A stretch of DNA of 51,757 nt from an uncultured Myxococcales bacterium (GTDB lineage: Bacteria; Myxococcota_A; Polyangia; Polyangiales; Polyangiaceae). Shown here in pieces: positions 17,519 to 26,689 of this stretch (position 1 is the first letter of the stretch; each line of letters opens with the position of its first letter). A model generated the notes under the pieces. The model was given only the letters and a program-made list of their open reading frames with translations, was not told the origin of the DNA and made no database searches. The stretch is from the NCBI GenBank assembly GCA_937902985.1, contig CALFNG010000530.1, forward strand, positions 1 to 51,757. Reading direction: 5' to 3'. The translations under genes and the position numbers were made by a program.

Positions 17519-19090
17519 TCAGAACAGGCTACCGACTCGCTTCGCCAGCGAGCCGTGGCCGAAGAGGAGCCCGGCTCCGCGGCGGAGCCACGCGTAGCTC
17601 CTGGCCGTGTACGGAAACCAGACCGGATCGCGTGAGAGCGGGTGCAGGCGGTCGAAGCTCACGTACTTCGTGTCGCAGAGGTCGCGGAGCGACTGCTCGC
17701 CGTGCACGCGGCCGAACCCCGATTGCTTGATGCCGCCGAACGGGGCCTCGGCCGTCGCGTAGTTGCTCCAGACGTCGTTGACCACCACGCTGCCTGCTTC
17801 GAGGCGTTCGGCCAGTCGCCGCGCGGCCGCACGGTTCTTCGTGAACACGTAGGCATTCAAACCGAGCGTCGAGTCGTTGGCGAGGGCGACCGCCTCGTCT
17901 TCGGACTGGACGCGCATGAAGGGGACGATCGGCCCGAAGATCTCGGTCCTCATGACCGTCATCGAGTGATCGCAGTCGGCCAGGACCGTCGGTTCGAAGA
18001 AGAGTCCCGGACCGGGAAGCCTCTTGCCCCCGCACACGACGCGGGCGCCCTTCTTCACGGCGTCGTCGACGTGGCGCTCGGCGACGGCGAGCTGCTCGGA
18101 GAAGATGATGGCGCCGAGGTCGACGTCGCCGCGCGCGGGATCGCCCTGCCGCAGCTCCGCGACGAGCTCGCGCACGCGCGCGAGGAGATGCGCGTAGATG
18201 GCCTGGTGCGCGTAGACCCGCTCGACGGCGACGCACGCCTGACCACTGTTGGCGAACCCGCCGAAGACGATGGCTCTCGCGGTCCGTTCGAGGTCGCAGT
18301 CTTCGCACGCGACGAGCGGCGCTTTGCCGCCGAGCTCCATCGTGCACGGTACGAGACGCGCTCCGCACGCGGCGGCGACCTTGCGCCCCGTCGCGACGGC
18401 GCCGGTGAACACGCAGTGGTCGATCCCTGCATCGACGAGCGCCTGCCCCGTCGCGCCCGTGCCCACGACGACGCCGAAGAGATCTTCCGGTAGACCGGTC
18501 GAGTCGTAGATCGCCTTGGCCTGGAGCAGCACGAGCGGCGTCAGTTCGCTCGGCTTCACCACGCACGCGCTCCCGGCGGCGAGCGCCTCGACGACGGTCG
18601 CCATCGGAATGAGCAGCGGGAAGTTCCAGGGCGAAATCACGGCGATCACCCCCCGCGGCACGTGACGCACTTCGCCCGTGCGGTGCTTCATGAGATGCAG
18701 CGTCGTGCCCTCGGGGGCGAGCGCTCGGGGCGCGCGCTCGGCGATCCAGCCGGTGAAGTCGAGCAGCGGCATCACTTCGTGCACGAGCGCCTCCTGACGG
18801 GGCTTGCCGCACTCGAGCGAGAGCGTGTCCACGAGGTCGTCGATGTGCTCGGCGAGCGCGTCGCGCAGGCGTAACAGGCGGTGCGCGCGCTCTTCGACGG
18901 GCAGGACGGCCCACGCCTGCTGCGCGCGCCTCGCGCGCGCGACGACGCGCCGCACCTCGTCGGCCGACGCTACCGCGAGATCGGCGAGAGGGGCCCCCGT
19001 CGCCGGGGCGAACGTGACGACTCGCTCGCCCGGCGCGTTCGACCCCGGCCCGTTCGCCTCGCGCCCGTGCTCACCCGTCTGCTCGGTCAT
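17519..19090 (-). CDS. NAD(P)-dependent aldehyde dehydrogenase
   Basis: A 523-residue member of the aldehyde dehydrogenase superfamily, which oxidises aldehydes to carboxylic acids. Visible motifs include P-W-N-F-P-L (cofactor domain), the general-base Glu in T-M-E-L-G-G-K-A-P, the nucleophile Cys in N-S-G-Q-A-C-V-A, and the C-terminal P-F-G-G-I-K-Q-S-G-F-G-R. About 40 extra residues at the C-terminus (W-F-P-Y-T-A-R-S-Y-A-W-L) are hydrophobic and could associate with membrane, as in aldehyde dehydrogenases acting on long-chain aldehydes; this is an inference. The ATG at 19090 is chosen because the N-terminal domain begins there. The gene starts 26 bases after the glycogen phosphorylase stop, so they are likely co-transcribed. 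Confidence 0.9.
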   Translation of the reverse strand: MTEQTGEHGREANGPGSNAPGERVVTFAPATGAPLADLAVASADEVRRVVARARRAQQAWAVLPVEERAHRLLRLRDALAEHIDDLVDTLSLECGKPRQEALVHEVMPLLDFTGWIAERAPRALAPEGTTLHLMKHRTGEVRHVPRGVIAVISPWNFPLLIPMATVVEALAAGSACVVKPSELTPLVLLQAKAIYDSTGLPEDLFGVVVGTGATGQALVDAGIDHCVFTGAVATGRKVAAACGARLVPCTMELGGKAPLVACEDCDLERTARAIVFGGFANSGQACVAVERVYAHQAIYAHLLARVRELVAELRQGDPARGDVDLGAIIFSEQLAVAERHVDDAVKKGARVVCGGKRLPGPGLFFEPTVLADCDHSMTVMRTEIFGPIVPFMRVQSEDEAVALANDSTLGLNAYVFTKNRAAARRLAERLEAGSVVVNDVWSNYATAEAPFGGIKQSGFGRVHGEQSLRDLCDTKYVSFDRLHPLSRDPVWFPYTARSYAWLRRGAGLLFGHGSLAKRVGSLF

Positions 19091-19116
19091 GCCGACGAAG
19101 ATGGCACAGCCGGCGG

Positions 19117-21681
19117 TTACGCCCAGCGAATCAGCGACGTCTCGTATGGGTGGCTCATGGCCTCGTTGTACGGAACGGCGCGCACCGCGAACGCGTGCGC
19201 ACCGCTCTCGGCCGTCGGGATCTCTCCCGCGAATCGCCACGCGCCGTCGGTCGTCCGGTCGAGGGCCGTCATGCGCACGATGGTGCCCTTGGTGACCTCG
19301 TGCCCTCCGTTGGTCGGCCCGTGGTAGAGCTCGATCGCGACGTCTTTCGGCGTGAGGGCTCCGAGCTGCACGGTCGCCGATACGCGGACCGGCACCCCGA
19401 CGGCCACTTCTTCGGGCGAATCGAGCTGGACGTTGCGAACCGCCACGCTCGGCCACGCCGCGTGCACGTGGTTCTTCCACGTAGTGAGCGACTTGGCGCC
19501 GGCGAGATCGCCGTCGGTGAGCTTCTGCGCCAGCTTGATCGACGGCACGTAGAACCGCCTTGCGTACTCGCGCACCATGCGCGCGGTGTTGTACTGCGGC
19601 ACGAGGTGCCCGATCGTGGTCTTCATTCGCTTGATCCATCCACGCGGGATGCGGTCGGTTCCGGTCCGCGTGAAGAACAGCGGTACGAGCTCGCGCTCCA
19701 GCACGTCGTAGAGCAGTTCGGCTTCGCGGGCGTCGCCGCTGCTGTCGGGATACTCTTCGCCGTTGCCGATCGCCCAGCCGACCTCGGAGCCGTGGTCGCG
19801 CCAGGCCTCTGCGAACCAGCCATCGAGGACGCTCAGGCCGAGCGCTCCGTTGGCGGCGGCTTTCATGCCGCTGGTGCCGCTCGCCTCGTAGGGGCGTCGG
19901 GGTGTGTTGAGCCACACGTCGACGCCGCTCACGAGGGCGCGCGCCATGCGAATGTCGTAGTCCTCGAGGAAGACGACGCGACCGCGCAGGCCGGGATCGC
20001 GGCTCGAGTGGATGATCGAGCGGATCAGCTCCTTGCCGCCGCGATCTTGCGGATGCGCTTTGCCCGCGAAGACCAGCTGCACCGGGCGATCGGTGTCGGT
20101 CAGGAGACGGCGGACGCGCTCGACGTCGGTGAAGAGCAGGTTCGCGCGCTTGTAGGTCGCGAAGCGTCGGGCGAAGCCGATGGTCAGCGCGTTCGGGTTG
20201 AGCACTTCGTCGGCGAGCTCGAGCTCCTCGGGGGGGGCGGCTCGTCGCTCGGCCGCCGCCCGTAGCCAGCGCCGCGCGTGCTGCACCAGGCGGTGGCGGC
20301 GGTGCTCGTGCACTTGCCAGAGCTCCGCGTCGGGGATCTCCGACGTGCGCGCCCACAGCTCCTTGTCGTCGCACTGCTCGACCCACCGCGGGCCGAGGTA
20401 CCGGGTGAAGAGGGCGCCCATCTCGGACGCGACCCACGACGCGGTGTGCACGCCGTTGGTGATCGACTCGATCGGCACTTCGTCGGTCGGCAGATCGGGC
20501 CAGAGCCCCGACCACATCTTTCGCGAGACCTCGCCGTGGAGCGCGCTCACGCCGTTGTAGTGGTCCGACGTGTGGATGGCGAGCACGGGCATCGAGAAGG
20601 GAGCCGCTTGATCGCGCGGGTCGACCCGGCCCAGGCCGAGCATGTCGCTCTCGGAGAGGCCGAGATCGGCGCGGTAGGGCTCGAGGTACTTGCGAACGAG
20701 GTCGGGCTGAAAGGCGTCGTTGCCGGCGGGCACCGGCGTGTGTGTGGTGAAGACGTTGGCCGGGCTGTTCGCCTCGGAGGCCACCTGAAACGAGACGCCC
20801 CGCTCGCGCATTACGCGGCCGATGCGCTCGATGGCGAGGAACGCCGAGTGCCCCTCGTTCATGTGGCAGACCGTCGGCGAGAGGCCGAGCGCCTCGAGGG
20901 CGTACATGCCGCCGATGCCGAGCATGATCTCCTGGCGGACGCGGAACTCCTGATCGCCGCCGTAAAGCGGGCCGGTGATCGATCGGTCGGCCTCGGCGTT
21001 CTCTTTCAGGTTCGCGTCGAGCAGGTAGAGCGGCACGCGGCCGACCTGCACCTTCCACAGCTGCGCGTGCACCGTGCCGGTCGGGTACTTCACGTGGATG
21101 ACGAGGCGCTTCCCCGCGCCGTCGAGCACGGGCGACACCGGCATCCGGTGCCAGTCGTTGATCGGGTACTTCTCGCCTTGCCAGCCGTCGGTGTTCAACA
21201 CCTGCCGGAAGTACCCTTCGGCGTACGCGAGACCCACGCCCACGAGCGGTATCCCGAGGTCGCTCGACGTCTTCAGGTGATCGCCGGCGAGAACCCCGAG
21301 GCCTCCGGAATAGATCGGCAGGCACTCGTGGATCCCGTACTCCATCGAGAAGTACGCGATACGCGCGCCAGCTGCGTCGGGGAACGAGCGCGAGAACCAG
21401 CCCTCGCGCTGCATGTAGCGCTGGAACGTCTGCCAGGCCGCGTCGAGGTGGCTGGTGAACGCGTCGTCGCTGGCGGCCTCGTTCAGGCGCTCCTGATCGA
21501 CCCGCGCCAGAAGCTCGATCGGGTTCCCGTGAACGTCTTCCCAGAGGGCCGGGTCGAGCCGGATGAAGAGATCCTGGCCGACGGGAGCCCACGACCACCA
21601 CAGGTTGTAGGCGATCTCTCGCAGGCGCTCGAGGTTGGGTGGCAGACGCGGAATGACGTTGAAGTGCCTCAGCGTGAGCAT
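19117..21681 (-). CDS. glgP: Alpha-glucan phosphorylase (GT35, DUF3417-containing)
   Basis: An 854-residue glycogen/maltodextrin phosphorylase that releases glucose-1-phosphate from alpha-1,4-glucans. The N-terminus (N-L-W-W-S-W, about 27-32) is the DUF3417 module of the short-chain 'alpha-glucan family' type. Substrate motifs follow: Y-S-G-G-L-G-V-L-A-G-D-H and H-M-N-E-G-H-S-A-F. The PLP-binding segment is E-A-S-G-T-S-G-M-K-A-A-A-N-G, with the Lys that holds the cofactor. The last 110 residues (V-A-V-G-V-P-V-R-V-S-A-T-V) form the extra beta-sandwich often seen in this subtype. ATG 21681 is the only fitting start; a GGAGG lies 15 bases upstream, rather far. It probably heads an operon with the aldehyde dehydrogenase. 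Confidence 0.95.
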   Translation of the reverse strand: MLTLRHFNVIPRLPPNLERLREIAYNLWWSWAPVGQDLFIRLDPALWEDVHGNPIELLARVDQERLNEAASDDAFTSHLDAAWQTFQRYMQREGWFSRSFPDAAGARIAYFSMEYGIHECLPIYSGGLGVLAGDHLKTSSDLGIPLVGVGLAYAEGYFRQVLNTDGWQGEKYPINDWHRMPVSPVLDGAGKRLVIHVKYPTGTVHAQLWKVQVGRVPLYLLDANLKENAEADRSITGPLYGGDQEFRVRQEIMLGIGGMYALEALGLSPTVCHMNEGHSAFLAIERIGRVMRERGVSFQVASEANSPANVFTTHTPVPAGNDAFQPDLVRKYLEPYRADLGLSESDMLGLGRVDPRDQAAPFSMPVLAIHTSDHYNGVSALHGEVSRKMWSGLWPDLPTDEVPIESITNGVHTASWVASEMGALFTRYLGPRWVEQCDDKELWARTSEIPDAELWQVHEHRRHRLVQHARRWLRAAAERRAAPPEELELADEVLNPNALTIGFARRFATYKRANLLFTDVERVRRLLTDTDRPVQLVFAGKAHPQDRGGKELIRSIIHSSRDPGLRGRVVFLEDYDIRMARALVSGVDVWLNTPRRPYEASGTSGMKAAANGALGLSVLDGWFAEAWRDHGSEVGWAIGNGEEYPDSSGDAREAELLYDVLERELVPLFFTRTGTDRIPRGWIKRMKTTIGHLVPQYNTARMVREYARRFYVPSIKLAQKLTDGDLAGAKSLTTWKNHVHAAWPSVAVRNVQLDSPEEVAVGVPVRVSATVQLGALTPKDVAIELYHGPTNGGHEVTKGTIVRMTALDRTTDGAWRFAGEIPTAESGAHAFAVRAVPYNEAMSHPYETSLIRWA

Positions 21682-21858
21682 GGTAACTGTCGGTATCCTC
21701 CCAAGGGCGCCCGCTGCAACGGCTTTCGGACTGAGCACTGCACTCGGTTTCGAATCGGTTTCGAGGAGGCGGAATTCGGACAGCGGCGGCGGAGCGGGTC
21801 GACTAGGGTGGCGCGCTTCCCCGAACACTCTCGACGCACCCGAGGGGGCACCGATCTC

Positions 21859-22335
21859 ATGGCTCGATTTCGAATCCCCGCTGCGGCGTTCGCGATCTTC
21901 AAAGAGGCGGCGCGGCACCTCCTTCGCCGCCCAATCATCGGGATCGCGGCAGCGGCCCGAACCGCCGACGGGCGCTGGCTCCTCATTCGCCGGGCCGACA
22001 TGGGCCAGTGGGCGCTCGCTGGCGGCACCCTCGAGTGGGGCGAGACGCTTCGTACGAGCATCGCGCGCGAGCTCGCCGAAGAGGCGGGCGTCGACCGCTG
22101 CGAGATCGTCCGCGTCGTCGGGGTGTACTCGCGCCCCGATCGCGACCCCCGCTTTCACGGCGTCACGGTGGTGGTCGAGTGCCTGATCGACCCGCCGACG
22201 CGCGCGCCGCAGAATCCCCTCGAGATCACCGAGGCCCGCCTCTTTCTGCCGTCGGAGATTCCGGCGACGCTGGCGATGGGCATGGAGGACATGCTTGGCG
22301 CGGCCCTTCGCGGGGGTCCCGCCGTTCTGGAGTGA
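21859..22335 (+). CDS. NUDIX hydrolase
   Basis: A 158-residue NUDIX hydrolase, which cleaves nucleoside diphosphates linked to another moiety. The complete Nudix box is visible: G-G-T-L-E-W-G-E-T-L then R-E-L-A-E-E-A-G-V, with the metal-binding Glu residues intact. An N-terminal strand I-A-A-A-A-R-T-A-D-G-R-W-L-L-I precedes it. The first 20 residues, F-R-I-P-A-A-A-F-A-I-F-K-E-A-A-R, are an extra amphipathic segment. The ATG at 21859 follows GAGGGGG, and the gene is divergent from the phosphorylase gene over a 177-base gap. The substrate cannot be told from sequence. A peptidase-like lipoprotein gene follows after 10 bases. Confidence 0.92.
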   Translation: MARFRIPAAAFAIFKEAARHLLRRPIIGIAAAARTADGRWLLIRRADMGQWALAGGTLEWGETLRTSIARELAEEAGVDRCEIVRVVGVYSRPDRDPRFHGVTVVVECLIDPPTRAPQNPLEITEARLFLPSEIPATLAMGMEDMLGAALRGGPAVLE

Positions 22336-22345
22336 GGCGACGGCC

Positions 22346-23839
22346 ATGAGGACGCGAGCCATGTCGCTTCAGGCCGCTGCGGCGATCTTTCTTTCCACGT
22401 TCGTGCTCTCGGCGTGCGCGCCCCGGACGCCGGCGCCGGCCGGGGCGGTGTACTCGTACGAGATCACGCCGCCCCCGGACGGATCGTGGACTCTGAAGGT
22501 CGAGGCGACGTTCGAAGGCTCGCCCGGCGATCGGCTGGTCGCGCCAGAGGCGGCTGGGTCGGTGCGCGAGGTCGTTCTCGCGCGAGGGGCGGACACGACG
22601 CCGCTCGCCCGCGAGGGAGACGCCTGGCTCGCGCCGCCGTCGTGCCGGACGCGTTGCACGATTCGATACGACCTCGATCTCGACGCCGTCGCGGCGGCTT
22701 GCCACCGCATGGATTGTGACCGACGCGTCGGCGACGCGATCATCGGCCGCGCCTCGACCTTCATGCTGCGCCCCAGGCCCATGGGCGACGCGGTCGTTCG
22801 CGTGCGCGTGGCGGGACCGGACGTCGCCCGCTTCGCCACCGGCCTCCGGCGCGATCCGGAGGGCGGTTACGTCTTCGCGGCCCGCGAGCTCGGCGAGGCG
22901 AGCTTCACCGCGTTCGGAGCGATCCGCCGCGCGCAGCTCGCCATCCCTGGCTCGCGCGCGCGCGTCGAGCTGGCGCTCCTCGGTCCCCCTCTCGCGATGG
23001 GCGATCAGGGCGTCGCCGGCTTCGTCGTCGAGAGCGCGTCGTGCGTCGCGGGCCTCTTCGGCCGGTTCCCGGTCGACGCGACCGTATTCGTCGTGCCCGT
23101 TCGCGGCTCGCGTTCGGTCGTCTTCGGCCGGGTCATGTCGCTCGCGGGCGCGTCGGTCGCGCTCCTCGTCGGCGACGCGACGCCCGCGTCGAGCGTCCAC
23201 GACGAGTGGGTGGTCGTTCACGAGCTCTTTCACCTGGGCACGCCGTCCTTCGTCGGCGAAGGCCACTGGCTCGAAGAAGGGCTCGCGACCTACTACGAGC
23301 CGATCGCTCGCGAGCGCGCCGGGTGGATGACCGAGGCTGAGCTCTGGTCTCACTTCGTGCGCGAGATGCCTCGCGGTCTCCGGGCGACCGGCGATGCCCC
23401 GGAGCTCGAGGAGCGGGACGACACCGACTCGACGTACTGGGGAGGGGCGCTGTTCGCCTTCCTGGCGGACGTGAACGTCCGCGCCGCGAGCGGGGGCGCC
23501 CATTCGCTCGACGACGTCATCCGCGCCGTCCTCGACCGCGAGGGCGACGGCACCCACGCGTCGCGCGTCGCGGACTTTCTTCGCGACGGCGACGCCGCCG
23601 CGACCAACCACGAGCTCACGGCCGCTTACGGGTCCTGGGCCGTCCGCGGCCAGAACCCGGACCTCGACGCCCTCTGGCGAAAGCTCGGAATCTCCCGGAT
23701 CGCAGACCCGCGGGCTGGCAGCGAACGCAGCGCGAGTAGGGAGGCGACCGTCGTCCTGCGTGACGATGCGCCCTGGGCCGCCATCCGGCGAGGGATCGCT
23801 GGGGTCGGCGTCCAGCACGCCGGCAGTGAGCTTCACTGA
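22346..23839 (+). CDS. Lipoprotein with gluzincin-type metallopeptidase signature
   Basis: A 497-residue predicted lipoprotein with lipobox L-S-A-C near residue 24. A metallopeptidase-like centre is visible: H-E-L-F-H at residues 292-296 and W-L-E-E-G-L-A-T-Y-Y with E310/E311, which resembles M1/M61 gluzincins in which a downstream Glu is the third zinc ligand. The N-terminal part (to about 270) is probably a beta-rich domain like that before M61 catalytic domains. The spacing between the second His and the Glu (14-15) is shorter than in classical M1 enzymes, so activity is not certain. The ATG at 22346 is favoured by the GAGG just before it and by the signal sequence. It likely shares a transcript with the NUDIX gene. 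Confidence 0.8.
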   Translation: MRTRAMSLQAAAAIFLSTFVLSACAPRTPAPAGAVYSYEITPPPDGSWTLKVEATFEGSPGDRLVAPEAAGSVREVVLARGADTTPLAREGDAWLAPPSCRTRCTIRYDLDLDAVAAACHRMDCDRRVGDAIIGRASTFMLRPRPMGDAVVRVRVAGPDVARFATGLRRDPEGGYVFAARELGEASFTAFGAIRRAQLAIPGSRARVELALLGPPLAMGDQGVAGFVVESASCVAGLFGRFPVDATVFVVPVRGSRSVVFGRVMSLAGASVALLVGDATPASSVHDEWVVVHELFHLGTPSFVGEGHWLEEGLATYYEPIARERAGWMTEAELWSHFVREMPRGLRATGDAPELEERDDTDSTYWGGALFAFLADVNVRAASGGAHSLDDVIRAVLDREGDGTHASRVADFLRDGDAAATNHELTAAYGSWAVRGQNPDLDALWRKLGISRIADPRAGSERSASREATVVLRDDAPWAAIRRGIAGVGVQHAGSELH

Positions 23840-23869
23840 ACCGATGTTCCCAGGTACTGTAGGGGGGCT

Positions 23870-25342
23870 GTGGCTGCACGCTCCCTCGCAAGCAAGCTCT
23901 CGAGCCTCGAGACGGCCGGGCGGACGCCTCGGGCGATGTCACTGTCGACGTCGCCGGCGAGCGCCACGGCCCCGGCGTTCGCTGCGGCCTTGCCGGGCGC
24001 GCCGTCGTCGGGTGGGGCCCGCGCCAGCCTCCTCGACGACCTCCGTGCTCGCATCCAGGCGACCCTCGAGCGAAGCGCCCGAAGGGCGCCGCTGCCGCCG
24101 CCTCCGGTCGACACGTGCGAGCTGCCTTTCGTCACGCTGGACTCTCCCGTCGGGCCCCTCCACGTCAGAGTGCAGCGCCTGTCTGGAGCCCATCGAACGG
24201 GACACGCGCCGGTCGCCTGTGCGCGCGACGCCAGCCCCGAGCTCCTGGCCCTCCTGGCGCTCGACCCCGCGCTGGCCCCGTGCGACCCGGCGGGCGCCTT
24301 GTATCTCGACACCGAGACCACGGGCCTCTCGGGCGGCGCCGGCACCGTCGCGTTCCTCGTTGGCCTCGCGTGGTGGGACGGGCCGGCGCTCGTCCTCGAG
24401 CAGATCCTCGTACGCGCCCTCGGCGAAGAGGCGCCCATGCTCGAGCGCGTGCGCGACCGCATCGCCGCGGCGTCGATGCTGGTGACGTTCAACGGCAAGA
24501 GCTTCGATTTGCCGCTGCTTCGCACGCGCTTCGTGATGGCGCGCGTCGCGGCGCCCGTCGAGCCGCCTCACCTCGACCTCCTGCACGTGGCCCGTCGCGT
24601 GCACAAGGAGCGCACGCGACGGAGCGCGGGGGCCTGCAAGCTGACCGCCCTCGAGCGCGACATTCTCGGCTTCGAGCGCATCGACGACGTGGCGTCGGGC
24701 GATGTCGCCGCTTGCTACCTGCACTTTCTGCACAGCGGCGACGCGCGCGCGCTCCTCGGGGTCATCGAGCACAACGCGTGGGACGTCGTGGCGATGGCGG
24801 CCCTCGTCGGGCTCTATGGCGAGCCGCTGCCGGTGCAGAGCCGCCTCGCCCCCGAAGACCTCGCGGGCCTCGCGCGAACGCTCCGTCGCGCGGGCGCCCT
24901 CGACCAGGCCCTGGCCGCCGCCGAGGCCGCGGTGGACCGCGGCGGCTCCCCATCGAGCTTCGCGCCGGGCTGCGCGCCGAGCCACGCGCCGCTACGTGCA
25001 CGCGCGGAGATCGCCAAGGCACGAGGCGACCGCGCCCAGGCCCTGGCCGACTTCGAGGCGCTCGCGGCAGCGGTCGACGATCCTGCCATTCGCCTCGAAC
25101 TCGCGAAGATCTACGAGCACTGGGCGCGCGCGCCCGCCGTGGCGCTCGCGTGGGTGGCGCGCGGCACGGGAGAGACGCCGGAGCTCGCCGAGAAGAGATC
25201 ACGGCGGCTGGCGCTCAAGAGCGAGCGAGCCGAGCGAGCCGAGGGGAGTCGCCGTGAAGGAACGCCGGCCGGTCAGGTGATGCTCAACCTGCAGATGAAC
25301 CGACCGCACCGATCGCCGCGAACGACGCCTCGAGGATCGTGA
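23870..25342 (+). CDS. YprB-type RNase H-like exonuclease with TPR-like tail
   Basis: A 490-residue protein. The middle domain has the DEDD exonuclease layout of the YprB_RNaseH-like family: Y-L-D-T-E-T-T-G-L-S-G-G (first acidic pair), V-T-F-N-G-K-S-F-D-L-P-L-L, and H-N-A-W-D-V-V-A-M with the later Asp. Such proteins are predicted 3'-5' exonucleases. The first 75 residues are low-complexity and Ala/Ser/Pro-rich. The C-terminal 150 residues contain helix repeats (A-E-I-A-K-A-R-G-D-R-A-Q-A-L-A) that look TPR-like. The GTG start at 23870 follows AGGGGGG. The 3' end overlaps the convergent aminotransferase gene by 59 bases. Confidence 0.8.
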   Translation: MAARSLASKLSSLETAGRTPRAMSLSTSPASATAPAFAAALPGAPSSGGARASLLDDLRARIQATLERSARRAPLPPPPVDTCELPFVTLDSPVGPLHVRVQRLSGAHRTGHAPVACARDASPELLALLALDPALAPCDPAGALYLDTETTGLSGGAGTVAFLVGLAWWDGPALVLEQILVRALGEEAPMLERVRDRIAAASMLVTFNGKSFDLPLLRTRFVMARVAAPVEPPHLDLLHVARRVHKERTRRSAGACKLTALERDILGFERIDDVASGDVAACYLHFLHSGDARALLGVIEHNAWDVVAMAALVGLYGEPLPVQSRLAPEDLAGLARTLRRAGALDQALAAAEAAVDRGGSPSSFAPGCAPSHAPLRARAEIAKARGDRAQALADFEALAAAVDDPAIRLELAKIYEHWARAPAVALAWVARGTGETPELAEKRSRRLALKSERAERAEGSRREGTPAGQVMLNLQMNRPHRSPRTTPRGS

Positions 25343-26612
25343 GGGCGTCGTCCACATCGCGTCGCGTTGCGACGAGAGGCGGCGCCACGCGGACGACATT
25401 CCCGTAGAGACCGCCACGCCCCACGAGCAGCCCGCGCTTCTTCGTCTCTTCGAGCACGCGGAGCGTCGCGTCGACGGCGGGCGTTCGATCGCCGGCCGGT
25501 TCGTCGCGCACGAGCTCGAGCCCGAGCATCAACCCGCGCCCGCGAACGTCGCCAATGGTGGCGTGGCGGCGCTTGAGCGCCTCGAGCCCGCCCTTCAGGT
25601 GCGCCCCCGTCGACGCGGCGTTCTCGACGAGCCCCTCCTCGCGAAGGACGTCGATGGTCGCGCTCGCGGCCGCGCAAGACACCGGGTTGCCGCCGAAGGT
25701 CGCGATGTTGCCTCCCTGCCAGGCGCTCGCGATCGCCGTGGTGGTGACTACCGCGCTGATCGGGAATCCATTGGCGATTCCCTTGGCCATCGTCACGATG
25801 TCGGGGTCGACGCCCTCGCCGTCGACGCCCCACATCGAGCCCGTTCGCCCGAAGCCGGTCTGGACCTCGTCGCAGATGAAGACGCCGCCGTATCGCTTGA
25901 CGATGTCGGTGGCCCGCTTCAACCACCCGGGCGGCGGCGTGATGACGCCGCCCACTCCGAGGATCGGCTCGGCGATGAAGCCCGCGATCACCCCCGTGGT
26001 CGTCGTCTGGATCAGCTCTTCGATGTCGTCGGCGCAGCGCAGCTCGCAGCTCGGGAAGCGAAGGCCGAAGGGGCACCGGTAGCAATAGGGCGCGTGCGCG
26101 TGCTTCACGGCGGCCACTTGCGACGGCACGACGCGGTACTTGGAGTGCCCCGTGAGCGACTGGCCGAGCATCGAGCGCCCGGAGGACCCGTGGCGGAGGG
26201 CGACGATCTCCTGCCGTCCGGTGTGCACCTGCGCGAGGGCGACGGCGGTCTCGTCGGCCTCGGTGCCGCTGGTGCAAAAGAACGCGCGTTCGAGCTTGCC
26301 CGGGACGAGCCGCACGAGCTTCTCCGCGAGCTCCGCGAGGGCCAGCGTCGGATAGAGCGTCGAGACGTGGCCGAGCCGCCGGAGCTGCGCAATTGCCGCC
26401 GCGTTCACCTTCGGGTGCGCGTGCCCGACGCTGATTGTCAGGATGCCGCCGAAGAAGTCGAGGTACTCGCGACCGTCGTAGTCGCGAACACGGATGCCCG
26501 AGGCGCTCTCGATCGCGAGCGCGTCGCCGTAGTAGGTGGCATTGCTCGGGAAAAGGTACTGCTTGAACTTCGTGGCCACCTCCGCGCTGCTCGGCTTGTC
26601 GTCGTCCTTCAC
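25284..26612 (-). CDS. Class III PLP-dependent aminotransferase
   Basis: A 442-residue class III aminotransferase, probably of the alanine-glyoxylate/beta-amino acid (AGXT2-like) branch. The cofactor Lys is K277 in T-M-A-K-G-I-A-N-G-F, with the PLP ring-binding Asp D248 in F-I-C-D-E-V-Q-T-G-F-G-R-T-G. T-S-G-T-E-A-D-E-T and G-H-A-H-P-K-V also match. A Cys-rich loop, Y-C-Y-R-C-P-F-G-L with two further Cys (about 176-193), is a subtype feature. Likely substrates are an amino or beta-amino acid with pyruvate or glyoxylate, but this cannot be fixed from sequence. The 3' end overlaps the convergent nuclease gene. The next upstream gene on this strand (SprT-like) ends 77 bases before its start. Confidence 0.9.
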   Translation of the reverse strand: MKDDDKPSSAEVATKFKQYLFPSNATYYGDALAIESASGIRVRDYDGREYLDFFGGILTISVGHAHPKVNAAAIAQLRRLGHVSTLYPTLALAELAEKLVRLVPGKLERAFFCTSGTEADETAVALAQVHTGRQEIVALRHGSSGRSMLGQSLTGHSKYRVVPSQVAAVKHAHAPYCYRCPFGLRFPSCELRCADDIEELIQTTTTGVIAGFIAEPILGVGGVITPPPGWLKRATDIVKRYGGVFICDEVQTGFGRTGSMWGVDGEGVDPDIVTMAKGIANGFPISAVVTTTAIASAWQGGNIATFGGNPVSCAAASATIDVLREEGLVENAASTGAHLKGGLEALKRRHATIGDVRGRGLMLGLELVRDEPAGDRTPAVDATLRVLEETKKRGLLVGRGGLYGNVVRVAPPLVATRRDVDDALTILEASFAAIGAVGSSAG

Positions 26613-26689
26613 TCGACAAGCATAGCTCTACGCTTTCCGCTGAGCGGGTCGCTCGATCGAACGCTCCGGTGATCGCGGCGGGGCGGACG

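Noticed and set aside
17519-21601. Very long minus-strand frame of 1360 codons
   Set aside because: Only its last 523 codons encode the aldehyde dehydrogenase; the rest is the wrong frame of the glycogen phosphorylase gene.
20278-22335. Long plus-strand frame ending in the NUDIX domain
   Set aside because: Only the part from 21859 is the NUDIX gene; the rest lies antisense to the glycogen phosphorylase.
22226-23836. Minus-strand 536-codon frame opposite the peptidase-like lipoprotein
   Set aside because: It lacks recognisable motifs and is Arg/Asp-rich, as expected for an antisense shadow.
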